DNA from: CBDCTM01 sp965222005
GTDB taxonomy: Bacteria; Bacteroidota; Bacteroidia; Chitinophagales; Saprospiraceae
Reading direction: 5' to 3'
Assembly: GCA_965222005.1 (NCBI GenBank)
Contig: OZ244935.1
Span: 682,001-746,000, forward strand
DNA length: 64,000 bases
A program made the translations under genes and the position numbers. This document shows positions 9,887 through 17,712 of the stretch, one piece after another. The notes under the pieces are model-generated. The model saw nothing but the letters and a program-made list of their open reading frames with translations. It was not told the DNA's origin and made no database searches. Position 1 is the first letter of the stretch. Each line of letters starts with the position of its first letter.

Positions 9887-10110
9887 AATGGTTTGGGAAT
9901 TTGTGCTACTACAAACCATTGATTTTGAGGGCCCGCCTGAATGACGTAGTCGGGCAGGTATGCCGATAAAGAAAGTGATTATATTTTCCCAAATCACTTT
10001 CGTATCGGTATATCTTACTCGAAGATAGCATTACAAAAAAATTGGCTTCCTTTTGTGTAAACCGTCCACTGTCAGGCCAGCATCTTGTACCATACCTGAC
10101 AGTGAACGGT
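9887..10110. repeat. Intergenic cluster of three long hairpins
   Basis: The 295-bp gap between two leftward genes holds three separate dyads: AATGGTTTG/CAAACCATT at 9887-9920 (9-bp stem); CCGATA plus GAAAGTGATT with AATCACTTTC plus TATCGG at 9963-10008 (16 paired bases with a small internal bulge); and ACCGTCCACTGTCAGG with CCTGACAGTGAACGGT at 10061-10110 (15 of 16 pairs). A smaller GCCCG/CGGGC pair lies at 9931-9955. None is followed by a clear U-run, so simple terminators are unlikely to explain them all. Confidence 0.75.
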
Positions 10111-10125
10111 ATCGAAAGGCAATGA

Positions 10126-13100
10126 TCACCTTTTGATCACTTCAAATTTTTCAGTAAGCTGAGTAGCTTCGGTGCGTAATTGCAATAGATAAACACCTTC
10201 CGGCAATTCACTTCCATCATATCTGACATTATACGTTCCGCTATCCCTGCTTGTATTTTCCAACACCCATAGTGTTCTTCCTGATAAATCCAGGATAGTT
10301 AATTGTACTTCACGTGATTTATCTAAAGAATACTTTATCTGAAGATAATCAGTTGCCGGATTGGGGAAAAGAGATACTTTAAGCTCGTCTGTATTTTTTG
10401 ATTTAAGATCGGAAGGCTCATCTGGCAAGCTGCTTCTGCCCTCCGCCAAACTGACTGGTGCACTTCGTTTCCATCCATTGTCCACTGTACGAATATTCCA
10501 ATGGTAATTGCCCTCTGGAATATCGACGAAGCGTTCGTACCTGTCTAATACTATCTGCGCCGCTACTTGTTGCCGATGCCCGGCCGGATGAGCCCAGGAG
10601 ACTACATCGCCCAAGCCTTCTGCTGTTCCCACCTGAATTTCGTACTGAAATTCCTCTACCGCTGTCTCATCCAGATCCTCATCTGGTGCCGACCAGCTAA
10701 TCACATAGCCTCCTCGATCGTAATCGTAAAACAGGCCTATGTCGCTAACGGCAGCTGGCGCTTCATTCTGCCCGAGGTATTGACTTACTGTATTCTCATA
10801 CCAAAGTGTCACATTATCATCATACCAGTCCTTTCCGGTAACCACCATGTCGAGGTCGCCGTCGCCGTCAAAATCTCCGAAGGCGGTATCGGTCTCTTTG
10901 AGTAGTTTATTTCTTACGGGAACCGGAACGCCTGATCCTTCGTGCCTGCGAATATCTATGCTCGATAGGTACCAGCTTAAAAGTTTGTCATAGCTGATTT
11001 CTTCCCCGATTTGTCCGCCCAAAGCTAGCACATCAGACCGCCCGTCATTATAAATATCTACAAAATGTCCATCCCCAATAGCCATACTGTTGCTGGTAGC
11101 ACTGACCTTTTGTACGAAACCTGAACCAAGCCAATCCCAAATGCCAGTTACATATTCGACCTCATCACCCGTACTGACCTGGTACATCATAAATAGTTCC
11201 AGGTCGCGATCGTCATCCCAGTTGCCCAGATCTACATCTCCTTCTTCCAGAAACTCTTCTGCCATCCCATCAACTTCTGACCATTTGACCAGCTTGTTTT
11301 CAGTATATTCACCAAAGTAAACTCTTACTGATCCGGAGCCCGATGCATCATACCCAAGCGTCACAAAATCCATTACGCCGTCAGCATTAATATCTCCTAT
11401 CTCAAAATCTCCTCCGCTCATCTCTACGCCGTCAAGATAGGTTAATGTTCCGCTTACCAGATTGTATGCTCCCAACTCATCTATGCCTTCCGCCTCTCCA
11501 CCAAATATCAGGATAGGCTCTCCTGTACCATAAAGATCTACTACTCTGATTACCATTTTTTTCATTGCTTCTATATCCGCTATTGGTAAAGGACCGGATG
11601 TGCTGAAATTACCTAAGCCATCATTTTGGTGAACATAAATTTGATAACGCGTCCTTACGCCATAGAATCCCCCTGCAATTATATCCAGGTCACCATCCCG
11701 ATCTGTATCCGCCAGGAAAAGATCACCGCCAAGCATGCCGGGCGAGAGGTCAGTTATATCATCCTCAGTTATATCCATTGCCGGTTCGAAATTAACCACT
11801 CGCAGATACCGTTTGCCGGAAATACCTCCTGATAATACGATCTCATCTTTGCCGTCATTGTCCAAATCACCACTGACTACTCTGCCAAAGCCGAGATCAA
11901 AACCGAAGTCGTGGGGCCCTTCAAAAGGCGAAACGATTGTCAGGTTGGCAGATTCGTCAGAACAACTATTACCCGCTTTATCGTAAACGGTTAGTACAAA
12001 TCGTCCTGTAGTGCTGGGCACGACCACATCCGGGTTAAGGTAAAATTCCATGGAGCCCTTGGCAAAAATGGAAGAAGCCGGGAGCTCTTCCTCAACCCCA
12101 TTGGTGGGATCGCTATAGCTGAGTGTGACATAATCTACTCCCGATAATGCATCAGAGACTTCCCAACTCACCTCCACATAGGTGCCTATAAGATAATCAT
12201 CATTTACATCCGGGAATTCCACCTGGTTGATTTCGGGGTCGGTAAAATCCAAATTCAACGGGCCAAAATGCCCGGTAGCACCATAGTGTTTCGCCAGATC
12301 AGCTGTTTTGATATGCAAATACCTGTTTGCACCCTCTTTACTATTGGGAATATAAAAGGAGTGCCTGTTAGTAGTATATTTGGATTCCAGAAACGGATCT
12401 TTAAGGTAAGCATCAAAGCCTATATCTGTCGTAGGATTAGTATCAATAGAGTCATAGTAGTAATAGCTACCGCTAAAATCATCAGCTCCGTCTTGAATAT
12501 ATACTATTAAGTTGTTGTCATTTGACCATACGCCTGCTTCATGTGTAGAGCTATGCAGACTGGGGGCTTCAGGTGCGCTGATATCCTCGACACAACCGCT
12601 GCTGATCCCGTTAAAAGCAAAGGCGGAATAAAGATCAGGGTACACATCAGCAGGGAAGGAATCGATATAGGTTTCGCAGAACTGCTCAATGGTAACGGGA
12701 TGCTTATAACTATCCCATCCTTCACAGGGACTATTTGAGGGAATAGTAGCTGTTAAAACCGTTAAGATATTCCGGATGTCCACTTTAGCTATTTCGGGTA
12801 TTTTGGGGTCATGCCTCAAAGGGCTACTGGTATCTTTTGTCATGCTTTTGCTGTCATCAACTAGGTCCCACAGAATTTGTGCGATAGCTCCCTCATTATT
12901 TTCTGGGCCCATTGTAGGTTCGGTAGTCAATAGCCCACAAGAATCCCACTCTATCCAAGAGCTATATCCAAGCGCTTTAAAGTAGTTGGATGCAATAGGA
13001 TCGCCATAAAAGTCGACATCATCTACCTCCACATAGCCTACTGAATTGACTGCCCCATACCAGGAAGCCAAACCTTCCAGAAAAGCCCAACACTCACTTT

Positions 13101-13953
13101 CAACTGAACACAGGTCATGGCCACCAGTCAACAAATAATCTGGGATATTACCAAAGGCCCCAATTTTATATTCTATAAAATGCCCCAATTCGTGATCAAT
13201 TACATAGGCGTCGCCATGTTGTAAAAAAATGGTGTTTAAGTATCTATTGAAATAATCTCCGTTAACATTAGCTGGGTATCTAACGGTCAATTTGTAGTCA
13301 TCATCCGGGAGTACTGGCAAAAGGCTTGTACCTGTAAGTTCTTCGATATGGCGGCACCCTCGATAAGCAGCACCAGCAATGAAAAGTGCCCGCGATACAT
13401 TCATGCGCCTTGCTATGGTTTGTTGAATAATTGTATAATGTTCTCCATCGTTGATACTAAAGTCCCCTAAGTGATCCACTTCGGCATCGGTATAATCCTC
13501 ATCATCAATCCGGAAATCCGCACGTATTGACGAAGGCATAGCCGGAATCTTTACTGTACAGTATTCATTTTCTGCCCGTACCCTCAGTTTGTTAGGGGTA
13601 CGAAATGTCTTGGTTGACTCTAAGGTGAACCTACCAAGGGAGTCGGTATAGGTGAAATCAACTACAAAACCAGTTTTGACAAGTTCTACTCTCACATGTG
13701 GAACCCCTTTCCCTGATTCTAATCCGCGAGAAAAAATACTTGTAGCTCTATAATCTCCATTGCCGTCTTCATCACTCTCATCTATCGTCCCATACACAAT
13801 CTTTCCTGTAACGGTATGTTGTCCATAGGAATCAAAAGTAGCGAGGCAAAGCACCAGGCAAAGGCTCCATTGAATGGGAATAAAGTATTTTAAAAATGAG
13901 TTGGATATAGCATCTCCGAGTGTATGGAGGAGGGTATAAGCTAACTTTTTCAT
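10126..13953 (-). CDS. Secreted HELGH zinc-metallopeptidase-like protein with FG-GAP repeats and T9SS sorting domain
   Basis: About 1,275 residues from the ATG at 13953, chosen because it starts a signal peptide (MKKLAYTLLHTL, hydrophobic core IQWSLCLVLCLATF). Residues 47-140 look like a carboxypeptidase-regulatory/Ig-like strand domain. HELGH at about 254-258 is the HExxH zinc motif, and downstream WAFLEGLASWYG provides a plausible glutamate third ligand as in gluzincins. The middle has Ig-like segments; from about residue 690 there are FG-GAP/VCBS-type repeats (DLDNDGKDEIVLSGG, DTDRDGDLDIIAGG, DFDGDGDLDMVVTG). The end starts VSLFPNPATDYLQIKYSL, a type A T9SS sorting domain. The dyad element at 13999-14074 lies 46 bp upstream of the start. 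Substrate unknown. Confidence 0.82.
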   Translation of the reverse strand: MKKLAYTLLHTLGDAISNSFLKYFIPIQWSLCLVLCLATFDSYGQHTVTGKIVYGTIDESDEDGNGDYRATSIFSRGLESGKGVPHVRVELVKTGFVVDFTYTDSLGRFTLESTKTFRTPNKLRVRAENEYCTVKIPAMPSSIRADFRIDDEDYTDAEVDHLGDFSINDGEHYTIIQQTIARRMNVSRALFIAGAAYRGCRHIEELTGTSLLPVLPDDDYKLTVRYPANVNGDYFNRYLNTIFLQHGDAYVIDHELGHFIEYKIGAFGNIPDYLLTGGHDLCSVESECWAFLEGLASWYGAVNSVGYVEVDDVDFYGDPIASNYFKALGYSSWIEWDSCGLLTTEPTMGPENNEGAIAQILWDLVDDSKSMTKDTSSPLRHDPKIPEIAKVDIRNILTVLTATIPSNSPCEGWDSYKHPVTIEQFCETYIDSFPADVYPDLYSAFAFNGISSGCVEDISAPEAPSLHSSTHEAGVWSNDNNLIVYIQDGADDFSGSYYYYDSIDTNPTTDIGFDAYLKDPFLESKYTTNRHSFYIPNSKEGANRYLHIKTADLAKHYGATGHFGPLNLDFTDPEINQVEFPDVNDDYLIGTYVEVSWEVSDALSGVDYVTLSYSDPTNGVEEELPASSIFAKGSMEFYLNPDVVVPSTTGRFVLTVYDKAGNSCSDESANLTIVSPFEGPHDFGFDLGFGRVVSGDLDNDGKDEIVLSGGISGKRYLRVVNFEPAMDITEDDITDLSPGMLGGDLFLADTDRDGDLDIIAGGFYGVRTRYQIYVHQNDGLGNFSTSGPLPIADIEAMKKMVIRVVDLYGTGEPILIFGGEAEGIDELGAYNLVSGTLTYLDGVEMSGGDFEIGDINADGVMDFVTLGYDASGSGSVRVYFGEYTENKLVKWSEVDGMAEEFLEEGDVDLGNWDDDRDLELFMMYQVSTGDEVEYVTGIWDWLGSGFVQKVSATSNSMAIGDGHFVDIYNDGRSDVLALGGQIGEEISYDKLLSWYLSSIDIRRHEGSGVPVPVRNKLLKETDTAFGDFDGDGDLDMVVTGKDWYDDNVTLWYENTVSQYLGQNEAPAAVSDIGLFYDYDRGGYVISWSAPDEDLDETAVEEFQYEIQVGTAEGLGDVVSWAHPAGHRQQVAAQIVLDRYERFVDIPEGNYHWNIRTVDNGWKRSAPVSLAEGRSSLPDEPSDLKSKNTDELKVSLFPNPATDYLQIKYSLDKSREVQLTILDLSGRTLWVLENTSRDSGTYNVRYDGSELPEGVYLLQLRTEATQLTEKFEVIKR

Positions 13954-13998
13954 TTTTATGTAGTTTGAAGTGAATAATCTATTAATGTCAATTATACA

Positions 13999-14074
13999 AT
14001 TGGATAAGGATGCTAGAGGTGACAAACAAATTTTTATTTTCAATTCTTTGTCACGTTTGCCAGTTTTTTGCAAT
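13999..14074. promoter_or_regulatory. Dyad element copy a (76 bp), upstream of the HELGH metallopeptidase gene
   Basis: Pattern ATTG (13999-14002), N16, GTGAC (14019-14023), 26 bp AT-rich centre, GTCAC (14050-14054), N16, CAAT (14071-14074). The right arm continues GTTTGCCAG. Read leftwards, GTCAC-N16-CAATTGTA has -35/-10-like geometry and points at the start codon at 13953. There is no gene in the rightward direction. Confidence 0.8.
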
Positions 14075-14119
14075 GCTTAAAAAGGGGAAGGAAACGACGG
14101 ATATAGGGAAGATGGCGAT

Positions 14120-15130
14120 TCAGGTTGTTACCATCAGCCTGATCAATGCCTGTGATATCTTGTTGCGGTTCAGTTGGTACTCCTCATATCGAATGATATC
14201 TTTAAGTCGGTTGGTGTTGTTGCGGTTGTTTCTTTGAGCCAGGTTCATGATGATGCTCAGGCTTTCGTTCTTAAATTTCTTGTAGGATAGCAGTTCTTCA
14301 ATCACTCTTTCTACATCATCATGCGCAATACATTTTCGCCATCTATTTACTGCTTTTTGCTCACTTACATCCGATGCAAGTGTTTTTTCTGTTGAAGTGC
14401 TGTGGGTGCTGCCATCATATATTTTGGACAATTCTCTGTAGTTCAGTTCGTTGAGCCAGTTGAAGGTATAAGCAATCGAAATGATGGATAGGAATAAGGC
14501 AGGCGACAGGATAACCGTATTGACATGCACATATCTACCTTCACCCAGTAATTCAGGCGAATTGATTTGCAACCAAATGATAAACAATATCAACAAACCA
14601 GTCACTCCTCCTAAAAGGATCAATTTCCTTTTTATAAAAACCCGGGTAATATAAAATCCAAACAAAAATATAGCTGCCGAACTCACAACAATGTCTATAT
14701 CAAATGCCAGCTTCAGGTTTCTTGTCCATACAATGAAAAGCAGCCAGGTAAAAACCAATGAAAAAATACCGCTTTTCCACAAATGATGTTTAACAAGCCT
14801 GTCAACACCTGAATCCCACTGGGCAAAAAATGGAAGAGACAACAGCAAAAAGCTACTAATCAGCCCTGACAACAATAAATATGTGCTTTTAGTCGGACTA
14901 TAAACCGTTGCAAAGCCTATCCCGCAATACATCAAAAAGGTCAACGATAAAAACATTAAACCTGTTGAATTGTCTTTGTTGGCCTCTGGGCTTTTCTTTG
15001 AAATACTCCAAAAATAAAAGAGGATAAGAAAGCTTAGCGATGAGAACAGAGACAAGATCAGGCGATATTTCAGGGTTTGATTTAGGCTCCTTACCTCAAA
15101 AAAATCGAACAAATGTTGTATAAAATCCAT
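14120..15130 (-). CDS. Seven-TM membrane protein with C-terminal EAD11 (effector-associated) domain
   Basis: 336 residues. Seven hydrophobic helices lie at about residues 24-42, 57-75, 81-101, 116-136, 144-165, 170-190 and 203-223. A cytoplasmic linker and a helical C-terminal domain (about 265-336) follow. The latter has the EAD11 pattern: VIEELLSYKK, then SIIMNLAQRNNR, then RLKDIIRYEEYQLNRNKIS and a final ALIRLM. EADs are known as small homotypic adaptor domains of bacterial conflict systems that bring detector and effector together. The second EAD11 in this window is at 23889-24743. It lies 65 bp downstream of the small protein at 15196-15375, so the two probably form one transcript from dyad copy b. 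Confidence 0.78.
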   Translation of the reverse strand: MDFIQHLFDFFEVRSLNQTLKYRLILSLFSSLSFLILFYFWSISKKSPEANKDNSTGLMFLSLTFLMYCGIGFATVYSPTKSTYLLLSGLISSFLLLSLPFFAQWDSGVDRLVKHHLWKSGIFSLVFTWLLFIVWTRNLKLAFDIDIVVSSAAIFLFGFYITRVFIKRKLILLGGVTGLLILFIIWLQINSPELLGEGRYVHVNTVILSPALFLSIISIAYTFNWLNELNYRELSKIYDGSTHSTSTEKTLASDVSEQKAVNRWRKCIAHDDVERVIEELLSYKKFKNESLSIIMNLAQRNNRNNTNRLKDIIRYEEYQLNRNKISQALIRLMVTT

Positions 15131-15195
15131 GACATTTTCTATTTGTAAGTATTATGCTAATTTTAAGATTCAGGAAACAACTTTGTCATTTGGCT

Positions 15196-15375
15196 TTATT
15201 TCCGCTCAAGCCATACGGCATCCCAGGTACTGTCGAGCATTCTTAAATAGTGCGCTTTGGTATAAGAAGCGTTGGTGTTTAGTGATTCGTGCAATACTTC
15301 AAAGCTATTGGTGCACGGGCTGTTTTCGCAACTGAAGGCATTTACTTCCTGGTGTGATTCAAAATGAGTTTTCAT
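15196..15375 (-). CDS. Small protein 1 (59 aa), paralogue of small protein 2
   Basis: Starts at the ATG at 15375 (MKTHFESHQE), which is preferred over an upstream ATG because MK plus a polar N-terminus matches small protein 2. Shared pattern with 15603-15794: SFEVLHESLN against TFEVLREQLN, then N, Y, a YL/FL pair, and a final V-x-LE. It contains two Cys (SCENSPC). There is no signal peptide or membrane segment. Dyad copy b lies 49 bp upstream of the start. Family unknown; the two-copy arrangement inside the CHAT/EAD region makes it a candidate substrate, sensor or regulator, which is inference only. Confidence 0.72.
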   Translation of the reverse strand: MKTHFESHQEVNAFSCENSPCTNSFEVLHESLNTNASYTKAHYLRMLDSTWDAVWLERK

Positions 15376-15423
15376 GATTCTGATTTTTTTGATGAGCAAA
15401 TGAATGATCTTTCTATCTCTACT

Positions 15424-15499
15424 ATTGGTGAATTTGGCACAGAGTGACTTTTATCAGATTTTTTTTTGTTGCATGTCACGTTTACCTGTTTTTTCCAAT
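15424..15499. promoter_or_regulatory. Dyad element copy b (76 bp), upstream of small protein 1
   Basis: ATTG (15424-15427), N16, GTGAC (15444-15448), N26, GTCAC (15475-15479), N16, CAAT (15496-15499). The right arm continues GTTTACCTG. The leftward half reads GTCAC-N16-CAATAGTA and points at the start codon at 15375. There is no rightward gene. Confidence 0.8.
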
Positions 15500-15543
15500 G
15501 TACACCGCGAAGCATTGATCGGGAATAGAAGACGGGCAAGAAG

Positions 15544-15580
15544 CAAGAAAATAGCTGGAAATACACCAGCCATTTTCTTG
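15544..15580 (-). terminator. Hairpin terminator-like element after small protein 2
   Basis: CAAGAAAATAGCTGG (15544-15558) and CCAGCCATTTTCTTG (15566-15580) pair at 14 of 15 positions, the remaining pair being a wobble, with a 7-nt loop. It sits 22 bp beyond the stop of the leftward gene 15603-15794. The U-run is inside the stem end rather than clean, so intrinsic termination is likely but not certain. Confidence 0.6.
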
Positions 15581-15602
15581 TTTGAGAAAATTTGAATTGA
15601 GA

Positions 15603-15794
15603 TTATTTTCTGTTGCTTTGCTCCAAAAGCACTACTTCAAAAGGCACTTCAGGCAGCTCCAGAAAGTATTTGTCGCTGTAGATGAAGTTGTAGTTCAGCT
15701 GTTCGCGCAGCACCTCGAAGGTGCCTTCGTCTTCGGCATAACTGGCGATCCAGTCGATCGCTTCGAGTCGGGAGTTAAACTGCTGCTGTTTCAT
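15603..15794 (-). CDS. Small protein 2 (63 aa), paralogue of small protein 1
   Basis: MKQQQFNSRLEAIDW start, then TFEVLREQLNYNFIYS and FEVVLLEQ at the end. The middle and C-terminal pattern matches small protein 1 position by position, so the two are paralogues. It is acidic-aromatic with no signal peptide. It lies 92 bp downstream of the lipoprotein gene 15886-16788 on the same strand, with a perfect hairpin in between, so it is likely the second gene of the transcript from dyad copy c. Function unknown. Confidence 0.75.
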   Translation of the reverse strand: MKQQQFNSRLEAIDWIASYAEDEGTFEVLREQLNYNFIYSDKYFLELPEVPFEVVLLEQSNRK

Positions 15795-15820
15795 GACTTT
15801 GGATTTTGTGAGAGGTGAAG

Positions 15821-15845
15821 GCCGGGAGCATATACAGCTCCCGGC
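15821..15845 (-). other. Perfect intercistronic hairpin between lipoprotein and small protein 2
   Basis: GCCGGGAGC (15821-15829) and GCTCCCGGC (15837-15845) form a perfect 9-bp GC-rich stem with a 7-nt loop. No U-run follows on either strand, so it more likely sets mRNA processing or partial read-through between the two genes than full termination. Confidence 0.65.
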
Positions 15846-15885
15846 TGAATATTCATCTGATTAGTTGAGGAATAGTAGTGGTGGT

Positions 15886-16788
15886 TTACAGACGGGTAGT
15901 GAATGTTTGGGCTTGATTCCAGTTAGAATTTCCACTCGCACACTCGTAGCGCACCTGGAATTCGTAATCCGTACCTGCTTTTAGTCCTTGAATTGGAAAA
16001 ATTACAGGAAGTCCTAAACAACACTGTCTGTTTGTTGATTGTACAATACTCCAGCGACTTCTGCCCAGCCTTCTCACTCTTACCGTATAACCTACAGCAT
16101 CCAGTATTTCATCCACATTAATTTTTGCGGAAATCTTTCTAATATTGGAGGTCCAGGCGTTAATCTCCATCGCGCAAGTACCCACTGTAACACAAACTTC
16201 TCCTACAGAGCTACATCCTTGACCATTTTGCTGAATAGTAACTATACCTCCGTTTTCAGCATACGTGCAAAGTGCTTCCAGTTCACATGTGGAGAGCAAT
16301 GGATTATTGGTTATTTCTACCCGGTAAGGACCATTACCCATAAAAATGTCTTCATCAAAACTGAGGCTGCTTAGCAAAGGATTTTCCTTTATTTCCAGGC
16401 TTCCACCAATTTTGTAGAGAATGTTGAGATCTTCAAAGCTTGTTGACCGGATAGACAGATCGCCAGTGATTTCCAGCAAAAAGCTGAGTGGTTCTAAAGA
16501 AACAACGGGGTCGGGATCGTTGGCTTCCGAGAAAATAGTCAGGTCACCTTCAATGGTAGTGCAATTGCTATAAGCTTGTGCAAAGGCATCAATATCAGAT
16601 TGCGATCTAAGGATAATGATGTTGCCTTCAGGGCAGCCTGCACCTCCACCTGTGGTACCAGTTTTGCCAACAGTAGCAGCCTCAGTGGTGTCGGGCAATT
16701 CGTATTGATCTTTTTGGCAGGATGTGACAAAAAGGCTCACACAAATAATTACAAGCGTTAGGGACTGAAATAAATTCTTAATTTTCAT
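15886..16788 (-). CDS. Lipoprotein with receptor-L-like repeats and a fibronectin type III-like domain
   Basis: 300 residues from the ATG at 16788, chosen because it starts a lipoprotein signal (MKIKNLFQSL, hydrophobic core, lipobox LFVTSC). Residues about 65-160 have a receptor-L/LRR-like rhythm: IEGDLTIFS, EITGDLSIRS, KIGGSLEIKENPLLSSLSF. The last 90 residues resemble a fibronectin type III domain (VGYTVRVRRLG, LKAGTDYEFQVRYECASG). A surface recognition role is plausible. Dyad copy c is 48 bp upstream of the start. Small protein 2 follows on the same transcript. Confidence 0.75.
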   Translation of the reverse strand: MKIKNLFQSLTLVIICVSLFVTSCQKDQYELPDTTEAATVGKTGTTGGGAGCPEGNIIILRSQSDIDAFAQAYSNCTTIEGDLTIFSEANDPDPVVSLEPLSFLLEITGDLSIRSTSFEDLNILYKIGGSLEIKENPLLSSLSFDEDIFMGNGPYRVEITNNPLLSTCELEALCTYAENGGIVTIQQNGQGCSSVGEVCVTVGTCAMEINAWTSNIRKISAKINVDEILDAVGYTVRVRRLGRSRWSIVQSTNRQCCLGLPVIFPIQGLKAGTDYEFQVRYECASGNSNWNQAQTFTTRL

Positions 16789-16835
16789 GACAAAGGAGTT
16801 TATGTTTAACAATTAAGTTTGCTTTCACCCCTATA

Positions 16836-16911
16836 ATTGACAGACGTTACCAATCGTGACTAAAAATTATTTTTTTTGACTCCTTTGTCACGTTTATCAA
16901 TTTCATGCAAT
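16836..16911. promoter_or_regulatory. Dyad element copy c (76 bp), between lipoprotein gene and 2-TM protein gene
   Basis: ATTG (16836-16839), N16, GTGAC (16856-16860), N26, GTCAC (16887-16891), N16, CAAT (16908-16911). The right arm continues GTTTATCAA. The leftward half reads GTCAC-N16-CAATTATA and points at the start at 16788. The rightward half faces the gene at 17076. Similarity with copy a continues about 20 bp to the right of CAAT (AAAGG and GGAAG words at matching places). Confidence 0.8.
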
Positions 16912-17075
16912 TATTCAGAAAGGTGGAAGAACAGCAAGGACAGAGAAAAGCATTTAGATGCAGTTCCAGCCAACCAAAAAAGAAATAGCACTGGCGAAAA
17001 ATCAGTAAAAAATTGAATGATTTGCCATCGAATAATATCAAAACCATTAATTTCAATTTAAAAAATCAAAACAAA

Positions 17076-17555
17076 ATGCGTGATTTAGAAAAACTAAGAG
17101 AAAAAATTCAAAAGGAGCAAACAATTCAATTGTCTTCCGATTTCACGAAAGGAGGGGCAATATTAGGTGTTGTAATTTCAGTCGTTGCAGCATTCTTTCT
17201 TGTACCCAAAATTCTGAACAATCCAGACGGGTTTCAAACGAATATGCTAATTGCAGGCTTACTGCTTTTAGTATTAATTTTCCTTACTTTTTATCAATTA
17301 ATTTTTGCCGCCGAAGCAGAACTAAAAGGTAAAAAGTTGAAAATGAAAAAAGTAATTGGAAAAGAATACGAAGTAGATGTAAGCCAAGTTGAAAAAGTGT
17401 CCTCATTCCAATCAAAGAGCACAAAATACACGATTGTAAAATTTAAAGATATTAATGGGAATCCAGAGAAAGCCTTAATCTTAAATTCAAACTCAATAAT
17501 CTTTGGAAAGGAAGTGACAGCAGGAGAAGTGATTAAATTAGCTCAGCAGATATAA
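17076..17555 (+). CDS. Two-TM membrane protein with cytoplasmic PH-like domain, AT-rich
   Basis: 159 residues from ATG 17076 (MRDLEKLREKIQKEQ). A basic helical start is followed by two hydrophobic helices (GVVISVVAAFFLV and MLIAGLLLLVLIFLTFYQLIF). A beta-rich C-terminal part then follows (ELKGKKLKMKKVIG, TKYTIVKFKDINGNPE, NSIIFGKEV), of the kind seen in bacterial PH-like membrane proteins. Codon use is markedly more AT-rich than in the flanking genes, which suggests separate acquisition. It is transcribed away from dyad copy c. Function not recognised. Confidence 0.68.
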   Translation: MRDLEKLREKIQKEQTIQLSSDFTKGGAILGVVISVVAAFFLVPKILNNPDGFQTNMLIAGLLLLVLIFLTFYQLIFAAEAELKGKKLKMKKVIGKEYEVDVSQVEKVSSFQSKSTKYTIVKFKDINGNPEKALILNSNSIIFGKEVTAGEVIKLAQQI

Positions 17556-17712
17556 AAAGAAATGATGAGAGAGAAGGCTGACTGGAACGGCGTGCAACTG
17601 GCAACTGCGGCTGCACGGATCGTTAGCTGAACAGGTAAGAATGGTTTGTGGAAGTAAAGAAGGTAGATATAACAAGGTACAAAGCTGTTGCTTAACCGCA
17701 GCAAGGAAGAGC

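Noticed and set aside
14010..14237. Rightward open frame of 75 codons starting at element a
   Set aside because: Its second half is antisense to the well-supported EAD11 membrane protein and its sequence is hydrophobic noise; the ATG in GCAATGC belongs to the dyad arm.
16905..16988. Rightward 27-codon frame starting in element c
   Set aside because: No counterpart in copies b and d, low-complexity polar sequence, no support beyond an open frame.
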